The notes below the pieces were generated by a model. It was given only the letters and a program-made list of their open reading frames with translations. It made no database searches and was not told where the DNA came from. Positions 57,678-64,000 of a stretch of 64,000 nucleotides of DNA are shown here, one piece after another; position 1 is the stretch's first letter; every line of letters begins with the position of its first letter. The DNA is from Streptomyces rubellomurinus (lineage in GTDB: Bacteria; Actinomycetota; Actinomycetes; Streptomycetales; Streptomycetaceae): NCBI RefSeq assembly GCF_000961885.1, contig NZ_JZKH01000007.1, positions 62,001 through 126,000 on the forward strand, read 5' to 3'. Made by a program: the position numbers and the translations under genes.

Positions 57678-59021
57678 ATGACGCAGCTCGCCGTTCCACC
57701 CCTCCCCTGCGGCCTCGCCGACGCGCTCGGCGGCCCCTGGCCCGCCTCGGCCCGGACCGGGCCGGGCGGCGAGGTGCTGGTCGGCGGGGTCGGGCTGGCG
57801 GAGGCTGCCGAGCGGTTCGGCACCCCGCTGTACGTGCTGGACGAGGGCGAGGTGCGCGGCCGCGCCCGGGCGTACCGGCGGGCGCTGCCGCACGCGGAGG
57901 TGCTGTACGCGGCGAAGGCCTTCCTGTGCAGCGCGATCGCCGACTGGGTCGCGGAGGAGGGCCTGGGGCTGGACGTCTGCTCGGCCGGTGAGCTGTGGCT
58001 GGCCGTGTCCGCCGGCTTCCCGGCGCAGCGGATCCTGCTGCACGGCAACGCCAAGTCCCCGGAGGAGCTGCGGCTGGCCCGGCGGCTGCGGGTCGGGCGG
58101 ATCGTGATCGACGGCCCGGCGGAGATCGCCCGGCTGGCCGCCCTGGTCGCCGCCGACACCCCGCAGAAGGTGCTGGTGCGGGTGGTGCCCGGGATCGCCG
58201 CCGGGCACCACGCGGCCGTGCGGACCGGAGTCGGCGGCCAGAAGTTCGGCTTCCCGGTCGAGGGCGGCGACGCGGCCGATGCCATCGCCCGGGTGCTCGA
58301 CCAGCCGAGCCTCGAACTCGCCGGACTGCACTGCCACTTGGGCTCGCAGATCACCTCGGTCGGGCCGTACCTGGAGGCGGTGGACGCGCTGGTGCGGTTG
58401 CTCGCGGAGGTGCGGGAGCGGCACGGCGTCGAACTGCCCGAGCTGGACCTCGGCGGCGGGCACGGCATCAGGTACCTGCCCGGGGACGCGGAGTTCGACC
58501 TCGCCGAGTTCGCGGTCCGGGTGACCGACCGGCTGGCCGTGCGGTGTGCCGAGGCCGGCCTGGAGGTGCCCCGGCTGATCGTCGAGCCGGGGCGTGCGCT
58601 CGCCGGGCCGGCGGCCGTCGCCGTGTACCGGGTGCTGTCGGTGAAGCACACGGCGGACGGCCGCTGCTTCGTCGCCGTCGACGGCGGCATGAGCGACAAC
58701 CCGCGCCCGGCGCTGTACGGATCGCCGTACAGCGTCCGGCTGGTGGGACGCCGCTCGGACGCGGGCTCGGCCCGGGTCGACGTGGTCGGCCGGCACTGCG
58801 AGGCCGGGGACGTGCTGGTGCGCGACGCGGTGCTCCCGGCCGACCTGCGGCCCGGCGACCTGCTGGCCGTACCCGCGGCGGGGGCGTACCAGCTGTCGAT
58901 GGCGTCCGGCTACAACCTGGTCGGCCGCCCGGCCGTCGCCGCGGTGAGGGACGGCCGGGCGCGGCTGTTGATCCGGCGGGAGACGGTCGAGGACTTCCGC
59001 TTGCGGGAGGTCGGCCGCTGA
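57678..59021 (+). CDS. lysA: Diaminopimelate decarboxylase
   Basis: 447 residues from ATG 57678 (AAGGAGTG). PLP-dependent fold-III enzyme converting meso-diaminopimelate to lysine. PLP Lys80 in YAAKAF, DLGGGHGI phosphate loop, GRALAG, and the catalytic Cys in RHCEAGDVLV. Full length for the family. Not beside other lysine or peptidoglycan genes, so it may be a second copy. Confidence 0.93.
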   Translation: MTQLAVPPLPCGLADALGGPWPASARTGPGGEVLVGGVGLAEAAERFGTPLYVLDEGEVRGRARAYRRALPHAEVLYAAKAFLCSAIADWVAEEGLGLDVCSAGELWLAVSAGFPAQRILLHGNAKSPEELRLARRLRVGRIVIDGPAEIARLAALVAADTPQKVLVRVVPGIAAGHHAAVRTGVGGQKFGFPVEGGDAADAIARVLDQPSLELAGLHCHLGSQITSVGPYLEAVDALVRLLAEVRERHGVELPELDLGGGHGIRYLPGDAEFDLAEFAVRVTDRLAVRCAEAGLEVPRLIVEPGRALAGPAAVAVYRVLSVKHTADGRCFVAVDGGMSDNPRPALYGSPYSVRLVGRRSDAGSARVDVVGRHCEAGDVLVRDAVLPADLRPGDLLAVPAAGAYQLSMASGYNLVGRPAVAAVRDGRARLLIRRETVEDFRLREVGR

Positions 59022-59031
59022 GGCGCTGCCG

Positions 59032-59316
59032 TCAACGAGCGATGGTGGAGACGTACTGATCCGACGACAGCTCGTACACCCGCACCCGCCGGCCGGTGGC
59101 GGGATGGACGGTCTCGCGGGCCAGGTGCATTCCCAGTTTGGTCATAATCCGCTCGGAGGCGTCGTTTCCCGCCTGGGCGATGCTGACGATCCGCTCCAGT
59201 CCGCGCTCCTCGAACCCGAACCGGACGGCGGCCATGGGCGCGACGTCGCTCTCGTGCCAGCGGCGCAGGATCAGACGGGGAGTCCTCAGGGTGACCATCC
59301 CGCCATTCTCGCGCAC
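59032..59316 (-). CDS. Internally deleted GNAT acetyltransferase
   Basis: 94 residues, best start ATG 59298 or 59316. N-terminal RTPRLILRRWHESDVAPM and C-terminal FGFEERGLERIVSIAQAGN, SERIMTKLGMH belong to RimJ-type GNAT proteins, but ~100 residues that normally sit between them are absent at about residue 32, with the frame kept. The acetyl-CoA binding loop lies in the lost part, so catalysis is unlikely. Remnant or a shortened gene. Confidence 0.7.
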   Translation of the reverse strand: MRENGGMVTLRTPRLILRRWHESDVAPMAAVRFGFEERGLERIVSIAQAGNDASERIMTKLGMHLARETVHPATGRRVRVYELSSDQYVSTIAR

Positions 59317-59398
59317 CGCTGTTCAGCGCCCGATCGGGCTATCCGACCGACGGATTAATGGGTGACGCCCTGTCACACATGAGTATTACAGTCTGCCC

Positions 59399-60013
59399 AT
59401 GATTCGAATGACTCGTGTGTATCCCGTTGCGATCCTCGGCGTCTCCGCCCTTCTCCTCACGGCCTGCTCCTCCTCGGGCTCCTCCACGTCCTCGGGCTCC
59501 TCGTCGTCCGCGACGGCTGCCGCATCGGGCAGCGCCGCGCCCAGTGCTGCCGCATCGAGCGCGGCCGCTTCGGTGCCGGCCGCCGCGCCGACGTCGGCCG
59601 CCCCCTCGAAGGCGGCCGGCGGATCGGGCGGCGCGGCTGCCCCGGCAGGTGCGAACACCATCACCATCAGCGGCAGCAACGGCGGGACGTTCCAGTTCGA
59701 GGCGCCCAACTGTCTCGGCCAGAAGTCCTCGTCCGGCAACCTGGCCGTGACGGCGACGGGCGGGGCCGACAAGAAGACCGCGCTGGTCATGGGCTTCGAC
59801 GGCAAGGGGCAGATGAGCCTGCTGCTGACCATCGGCGACGGCGAGGACCCGAAGTCGGCCGTGTGGACGGGCAAGGCCCCGGTCGGTGCGGCGGCCGGCC
59901 GCACCGAGGACGCCGTCACGTTCACCGATCTGGCGGTGCAGCAGATGCCGGGCGGCTTCTCGGCCAAGGCCAGCGGTTCCCTGAAGTGCGAGTCCCAGGA
60001 CGGGCTGCTCTGA
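59399..60013 (+). CDS. Lipoprotein of unknown function
   Basis: 204 residues from ATG 59399 (another ATG nine bases later). Lipobox LLTAC near 19-23, then an ~65-residue Ser/Ala/Gly/Pro linker and a ~110-residue beta-rich domain (NTITISGSNGGTFQFEAPN, CLGQK, KCESQDGLL), two Cys. No family recognised. Confidence 0.75.
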   Translation: MIRMTRVYPVAILGVSALLLTACSSSGSSTSSGSSSSATAAASGSAAPSAAASSAAASVPAAAPTSAAPSKAAGGSGGAAAPAGANTITISGSNGGTFQFEAPNCLGQKSSSGNLAVTATGGADKKTALVMGFDGKGQMSLLLTIGDGEDPKSAVWTGKAPVGAAAGRTEDAVTFTDLAVQQMPGGFSAKASGSLKCESQDGLL

Positions 60014-60025
60014 CCGACCGGAGCC

Positions 60026-60058
60026 GCGCGAGAAGTCGGCCCGGCCGACTTCTCGCGC
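60026..60058. terminator. 16-bp-arm palindrome between convergent genes (GAAGTCG family copy 2)
   Basis: GCGCGAGAAGTCGGCC and its complement surround one base, between the lipoprotein (60013) and VOC (60083) stops. Confidence 0.8.
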
Positions 60059-60082
60059 CACGCTGTCGGGAGGGACGCGCGG

Positions 60083-60436
60083 TCAGGCGGGCTGCCAGAG
60101 CTCGATGCGGTTGCCCTCGGGATCGGTGACCCAGCCGAACCGGCCGACGCCCGCCAGGTCCTGCGTCTCCTCGGCGACCTCCGCCCCCTTGGCCCGCAGC
60201 TGCGCCAGCATCGCATCGAGGTCGCGGACCCGGAAGTTGAGCATGGTCTGCTGGGAGCGGGGCCCGAAGTAGTCGGTGTCGGCGTCGAAGGTCGTGAAGA
60301 CCATCGGCCCGGGTTCCTGGCGCCACAGGCCGTACTCGTCGGCGTCCAGGCCCAGGCAGTCGCGGTACCACGCGTTCAGGGCCGCCGGGTCGGCGGCCCG
60401 CAGGAAGTACCCACCGATTCCACGCACGCGTTCCAT
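60083..60436 (-). CDS. VOC-family (glyoxalase-like) protein
   Basis: 117 residues in the two beta-alpha-beta-beta-beta repeats of the VOC superfamily: GYFLRAADPAALNAWYRDCL and MLNFRVRDLDAMLAQLRAKG, ending RFGWVTDPEGNRIELWQP, with a metal-ligand Glu at the end. Members are glyoxalases, dioxygenases or antibiotic-binding proteins; function not assigned. Confidence 0.85.
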   Translation of the reverse strand: MERVRGIGGYFLRAADPAALNAWYRDCLGLDADEYGLWRQEPGPMVFTTFDADTDYFGPRSQQTMLNFRVRDLDAMLAQLRAKGAEVAEETQDLAGVGRFGWVTDPEGNRIELWQPA

Positions 60437-60448
60437 GCGGCCATCCTG

Positions 60449-60892
60449 TCAGGGCAGCGGGCGTTCGTGGGCGACCACGGCGGACTTCCGCAGCCGGGTG
60501 TCGTACGCCGTCCAGCAGTCCGAGACCTCGATGCCCACCTCGGCGCCGCAGCCGGCGCACACCAGGTTCGGCCCGTCCGCGCCGTCGCGGCGGCAACATC
60601 CGTACAGCCGGGCCGTGTTCGGATGCGGCCCCATGCCCACGGCGTCCGCCGGGTGGATGACCCAGTCGAGCTCCGAGGAGACGCGGGGGTTGTACGGCTC
60701 CGGGTCGGCGGCGAACCGGCCCTGCGGCACGTGCGACGGGCCGTACGTGTAGTGGGCGCGCCCCTTGATCCGGGGCAGCGGCTGCCACGCCTGCTGCTCC
60801 ACGGAGTTGGACAGGGGCCTGGCGCACTGCCGGCAACGGAAGACGGTTCCTGTCGACACCCTGACGAATCCCCCAGTTGATCGCCCGCTCAC
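60449..60892 (-). CDS. Cys-rich small protein of unknown function
   Basis: 147 residues from GTG 60892. Cys pairs CRQC (N-terminus), GCC and CAGC (about 100-120), with conserved-looking blocks HYTYGPSHVPQGRF and SSELDWVIHPADA, look like zinc-binding sites. No family recognised. Confidence 0.65.
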   Translation of the reverse strand: MSGRSTGGFVRVSTGTVFRCRQCARPLSNSVEQQAWQPLPRIKGRAHYTYGPSHVPQGRFAADPEPYNPRVSSELDWVIHPADAVGMGPHPNTARLYGCCRRDGADGPNLVCAGCGAEVGIEVSDCWTAYDTRLRKSAVVAHERPLP

Positions 60893-60975
60893 GTCCCGCC
60901 ATTCAAGCACGCGCCGGGTGGCGACGGCCGGGTGCGACCGTCCGGGCCCCGGCCGCTCGCCACCGGGGGTAGCGG

Positions 60976-61551
60976 CTACCGGTCCGGCCGGTACCGGAGG
61001 CCGTCGAGGATCAGGTCGAGGAGGCGGCCGGCCCGGTCCCGCTGGGCGGCGGAGTCGGTGACCAGGGAGACGCCGGCGAGGCTGAGGCCGAGGTCGATGG
61101 GCTCGACGTCCGAGCGCAGCAGGCCGGCCTCGGCCCCGGCGCGCAGCAGGGAGCCGATCGCCGCGCTCAACTTGTCGAGGGATTCGGCGAAGGGGTCCGC
61201 GCCGGAGGCGACCGCGGCCCGCAGGGCGTCCGCCATGCCCTGCTTGGCGGCCAGGTAGCCGATGAACCGGTCCATCCACAGGCGCAGCGCCCGGTCCGGC
61301 GGGAGCTCGGCGAGCAGTTCGGCGGCGCTGTCGCAGACGCGGGCGAGCTCGTTGCGGTAGGCCGCCTCGACCAGTGCCTCGCGGGTGGGGAAGTGCCGGT
61401 AGAGCGTGGCCGAGCCGACGCCGGCGGCCTTGGCGATCGTGTCGATCGGGACGTCCGCGCCCTTCTCGGCGAAGGCGCGGACGGCTGCTTCGAGGATCCG
61501 CTCGCGGTTGCGGCGGGCATCGGCGCGCAACATGCTCGGCTGGGTGGTCAC
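60976..61551 (-). CDS. TetR-family repressor
   Basis: 191 residues. HTH ILEAAVRAFAEKGADVPIDT, AKAAGVGSATLYRHFPTREA, then a helical ligand domain. Divergent from an SDR gene, with two similar operator-like palindromes between. Confidence 0.9.
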   Translation of the reverse strand: MTTQPSMLRADARRNRERILEAAVRAFAEKGADVPIDTIAKAAGVGSATLYRHFPTREALVEAAYRNELARVCDSAAELLAELPPDRALRLWMDRFIGYLAAKQGMADALRAAVASGADPFAESLDKLSAAIGSLLRAGAEAGLLRSDVEPIDLGLSLAGVSLVTDSAAQRDRAGRLLDLILDGLRYRPDR

Positions 61552-61588
61552 GGCTGTTCCCTTCGTCCGGAGGCCAGTCTACCTGGAC

Positions 61589-61640
61589 AACCGGGGAGTT
61601 CTCCGGTTAGCGTGGCAGCTAAGTGGGGAGTTCCCCGGTT
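61589..61640. promoter_or_regulatory. Two operator-like sites between TetR and SDR genes
   Basis: AACCGGGGAGTTCTCCGGTT (61589-61608) and AAGTGGGGAGTTCCCCGGTT (61621-61640) share the core GGGGAGTTC and have a start-to-start spacing of 32 bp, three helical turns. Confidence 0.75.
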
Positions 61641-61692
61641 GTTGGGTTCCGGCGCTCCGTTCCATGCGTATCGAAAGACAGGGAGACCCCTG

Positions 61693-62538
61693 ATGACCAG
61701 CGAGAAGACCGTTCTGATCACCGGCACGTCCTCCGGCATCGGCCTGGCCGTCGCCGTGGCCGCCGCCCAGGCCGGCTGGACCTCCGTCGCCACCATGCGC
61801 GACACCGCCAAGGCCGGGGCCCTGCTCAAGGCCGCCGCCGAACTCGGCGTCACCGACCGCATCCGGGTCAAGCGCCTGGACGTGGCCGAAGCCGACAGCA
61901 TCGCCGCCTGCCTGGACGAGGTGATCACCGAGCACGGCCGGCTCGACGCCCTGGTCAACAACGCCGGAGCCGCCCGGGTCGGCACCCTCGAACAGTTGAG
62001 CCTCGACGACGTGCGCGCCGCGATGGAGGTCAACTTCTTCGGCGTCGTCGCCGCCACCCGCGCCGCCCTGCCGCACCTGCGGGCCTCCGGGGGCCGGGTG
62101 ATCACCGTCACCAGCGTGGGCGGCGCGGTCGGCCAGCCCTTCAACGAGGCCTACTGCGCGGCCAAGTTCGCCGTCGAGGGCTTCATGGAGTCGCTGGCCC
62201 CCGTCGCGGCCACCGTCGGCGTGGACGTCACCGTGGTCGAACCGGGCGCGGTGGACAGCGAGTTCGTCGCCAACGCCGGGCTGGACATCCCCACCCTGCT
62301 CGCGGCGGCCGGGCCGTACGCGCCGGCCCTGCAGGCGTACCTCGCCCGCACCCAGCAGTCCTTCGGCAACGCCCAGACGCCGGCCGAGGCCGCGGCCCCG
62401 ATCATCGAGGCGCTGACCGCGGACCGGCCCGCCTTCCGGGTCCAGACCTCGGCGTGGGCCCGGGAGTTCGTCGCCACCTCGCTCGCCGACCTCGACGGCT
62501 CCGCCGTCCAGTCGCTCACCCGCGACTGGGTCCGCTGA
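61693..62538 (+). CDS. Short-chain dehydrogenase/reductase
   Basis: 281 residues. Cofactor loop TGTSSGIG, NNAG, and the active-site YCAAK with Ser in TSVGG. NAD(P)-dependent oxidoreductase; substrate unknown. Likely repressed by the divergent TetR. Its 3' end overlaps the convergent DUF gene by 23 bp. Confidence 0.93.
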   Translation: MTSEKTVLITGTSSGIGLAVAVAAAQAGWTSVATMRDTAKAGALLKAAAELGVTDRIRVKRLDVAEADSIAACLDEVITEHGRLDALVNNAGAARVGTLEQLSLDDVRAAMEVNFFGVVAATRAALPHLRASGGRVITVTSVGGAVGQPFNEAYCAAKFAVEGFMESLAPVAATVGVDVTVVEPGAVDSEFVANAGLDIPTLLAAAGPYAPALQAYLARTQQSFGNAQTPAEAAAPIIEALTADRPAFRVQTSAWAREFVATSLADLDGSAVQSLTRDWVR

Positions 62539-62881
62539 CCGGGCGCCGCCGCGGGCCCGGGGCCCCCGCGTCGGCCGGCCGCGCGCCGAAGAACCGGCCC
62601 TGCTCGCAGAGTTCGTCGACGAGCGCGTTCTCCTCGGGCGTCAGCTGCTCGTCGAGGGCGACGCCGAGGAGCTGACGGGCCCGGGCCAACCGGCGGGCCA
62701 CGTCCCAGTCGGCGACGAACTCGCCGACCGTGCGCGCGTCGGCCGTGCCGGCGGCCTGGCGGGAGCCGAGCCGGTCGAGGGAGACCACGAACTCGTTCAG
62801 GTCGCGCAGGATCGACACGAGCTGGTCGAGGGGGAGGCGGATCTCCCGAGCGGGCAGGTCGTTCGCGGGCAGGTCGTTCAT
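62516..62881 (-). CDS. Small helical protein of unknown function
   Basis: 121 residues from ATG 62881. The N-terminal repeat MNDLPANDLPAREIRLPL, then helices LVSILRDLNEFVVSLDRLG and VADWDVARRLARARQLLG. No family recognised; tail overlaps the SDR gene by 23 bp. Confidence 0.65.
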   Translation of the reverse strand: MNDLPANDLPAREIRLPLDQLVSILRDLNEFVVSLDRLGSRQAAGTADARTVGEFVADWDVARRLARARQLLGVALDEQLTPEENALVDELCEQGRFFGARPADAGAPGPRRRPVSGPSRG

Positions 62882-62920
62882 GCGGCGGCTTCCACTCCGG
62901 AGCGTGCTGGAAACGGGCGC

Positions 62921-62955
62921 CGCGTGGGAAGTCGGCCCGGCCGACTTCCCACGCG
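62921..62955. terminator. 17-bp-arm palindrome after the FtsX gene (GAAGTCG family copy 3)
   Basis: CGCGTGGGAAGTCGGCC and its complement flank a single base, 11 bp beyond the permease stop. Confidence 0.8.
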
Positions 62956-62965
62956 GGGGCGGGGG

Positions 62966-64000
62966 CTACTCGTAGCGCAGGCCCGCGGGCGTGATCCGGC
63001 GCCACAGCGCCGGCAGGCTCAGCGCGGTGATCAGCAGCACCGCGGCCGCGCCCGCGCCGGTCATCAGGGCGATGTCGCCCCAGACGAAGGTGATCGGCAG
63101 CTTGACCAGGAAGAGCAGCGCGGCGCCCAGGGCCAGGCCGGAGGCCACGGCGAGGGCCAGGCCGAGCACGACCGGGACGAGGCTCTGGCAGAGCAGCGCG
63201 CCGGCCAGCGTGCGGGTGCGGGTGCCGAAGGCGGTGAGCACCGCCAGGGTGCGCCTGCGCTCGCGCAGTTGCTCCAGCAGGCCGACCAGCATGCTGGCGC
63301 CGATCAGGGTGAGGATCGCCACCGTCCCGGCCGTCAGGGCGCTGCGCACGCCCAGGAAGCGGGCGTCCGGCTGCCCGTTCGCGGGGTTGTGCACGCTGCT
63401 GGTCGGACTGATCAGCGCCGCGTTGGAGCGGATGCGGTCCTCGGCGTCCGGCGTGCCGGGCACCGGGTGCACCTCGACCATGGCCGCCTGGGAGTGCAGC
63501 AGCTCGGCCGGGAGCACGGACGGCGTGACCAGCACGACGTCCAGGTAGTGCGCGCGGCCGCCCTCCGGGGACCGCTGGACCGTGGCGCGGGAGGCCGGCA
63601 GCTGCCAGGTGCTCTCCGGCCGGCCGAGGGGCTGCAGCGTGACCGGTCCGCCGGCCGCGAGCGGGCTGCCGCCGGCCTGGCCGGACGACAGGCCGACGGC
63701 CGTGAACACGTCCCCGTCCGCGCACTGGGTGACGCGGTGGACGGCCGTCAGGGTGGCGCAGTCGGCCACCCGGATGGTGAACGGCCGGTCGCCGGCGGTG
63801 GCGTAGACCTCGGTGTAGCCGACCGCGTCGGCGACCCCGGGGCTGCGGCGTAGCTGGTCGGCGAGCTGCCCGGAGCGGTCCCCGGCCGCGTCGAAGTGGA
63901 CGGACAGCGGGGCGCGGTCCTGGAGGGCGAGTTCGGCGGGGGTGGCGCTGCGGGCGGTGGCGAGCGAGCCGAGCAGGGTCTGCAGGGCGATCGTGCCGGC
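62966..64000 (-). CDS. FtsX-type ABC transporter permease, C-terminal part
   Basis: The frame stays open to the window edge, so the gene continues beyond it. Soluble extracytoplasmic part first (to about 63420), then helices around 63340-63260, 63200-63130 and 63070-62990, with the FtsX loop LAVLTAFGTRTRTLAGALL between. Substrate unknown; the ATPase is not visible. Confidence 0.85.
   Translation of the reverse strand, partial: AGTIALQTLLGSLATARSATPAELALQDRAPLSVHFDAAGDRSGQLADQLRRSPGVADAVGYTEVYATAGDRPFTIRVADCATLTAVHRVTQCADGDVFTAVGLSSGQAGGSPLAAGGPVTLQPLGRPESTWQLPASRATVQRSPEGGRAHYLDVVLVTPSVLPAELLHSQAAMVEVHPVPGTPDAEDRIRSNAALISPTSSVHNPANGQPDARFLGVRSALTAGTVAILTLIGASMLVGLLEQLRERRRTLAVLTAFGTRTRTLAGALLCQSLVPVVLGLALAVASGLALGAALLFLVKLPITFVWGDIALMTGAGAAAVLLITALSLPALWRRITPAGLRYE

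Overview
The window is chromosomal DNA of a very GC-rich filamentous actinomycete, most likely Streptomyces or Kitasatospora. Evidence: third-codon GC so high that opposite-strand shadow reading frames stay open for kilobases, frequent GTG starts, ATGA/GTGA stop-start overlaps, a short chaplin, a LysM-containing Rpf-type cell-wall hydrolase, DUF1062 and DUF397 sequences and CsoR-type copper boxes. I see no rRNA, tRNA, CRISPR, transposase or phage structural gene. Many boundaries are long GC hairpins. Both ends cut through FtsX-type permease genes.

Layout. 1-5.7 kb: end of an FtsX permease, an XRE-family membrane regulator, a HAD phosphatase, a DUF1062 protein, a small graveyard of gene relics (4248-4720) and a Phd/RelE-like toxin-antitoxin pair. 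5.7-9.5 kb: a copper module (secreted His-rich protein, CsoR, CopA) with four CsoR boxes; a fifth box at 31681 precedes a His-rich membrane protein and a multicopper oxidase. 9.6-13.5 kb: a three-gene ferric-iron ABC importer behind a candidate iron box. 14.0-24.4 kb: a divergent Ser/Thr kinase-like gene, then a five-gene run encoding a giant TPR membrane protein, a J-domain-like protein lacking HPD, a GrpE-like protein, an Hsp70 with four zinc ribbons spliced between its ATPase and substrate domains, and a small zinc-ribbon/TPR protein. This noncanonical chaperone locus is the most striking system here.

24.5-34 kb: chaplin, acyl-CoA ligase, small secreted and lectin proteins, YccF, VanZ, a YncE-like propeller, a LysR regulator and the second copper locus. 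34-39.3 kb: an APC transporter, an Rpf/LysM hydrolase and a three-gene WXG100-like secreted effector cluster. 39.4-44 kb: an ABC-2 exporter with two paralogous permeases facing a histidine kinase/LuxR regulator pair. 44-50 kb: TetR/hydrolase pair, a nucleotidyltransferase, then a decayed block in which a deletion has joined the ends of a divergent uroporphyrinogen-III synthase/NarK pair next to a broken CbiX gene; then a cupredoxin lipoprotein and a membrane protein behind a perfect 34-bp palindrome.

50-64 kb: a large secreted HEYAE protein, an esterase, a universal stress protein and a KdpB potassium ATPase subunit without KdpA or KdpC, with repeated TGAC-N7-TGAC direct repeats in both flanking regions; a 55-residue ORF plus diaminopimelate decarboxylase; an internally deleted GNAT gene; a lipoprotein, a VOC protein, a TetR/SDR pair and the second FtsX permease. 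Three hairpins with the shared arm core GAAGTCG lie at 5646, 60026 and 62921.
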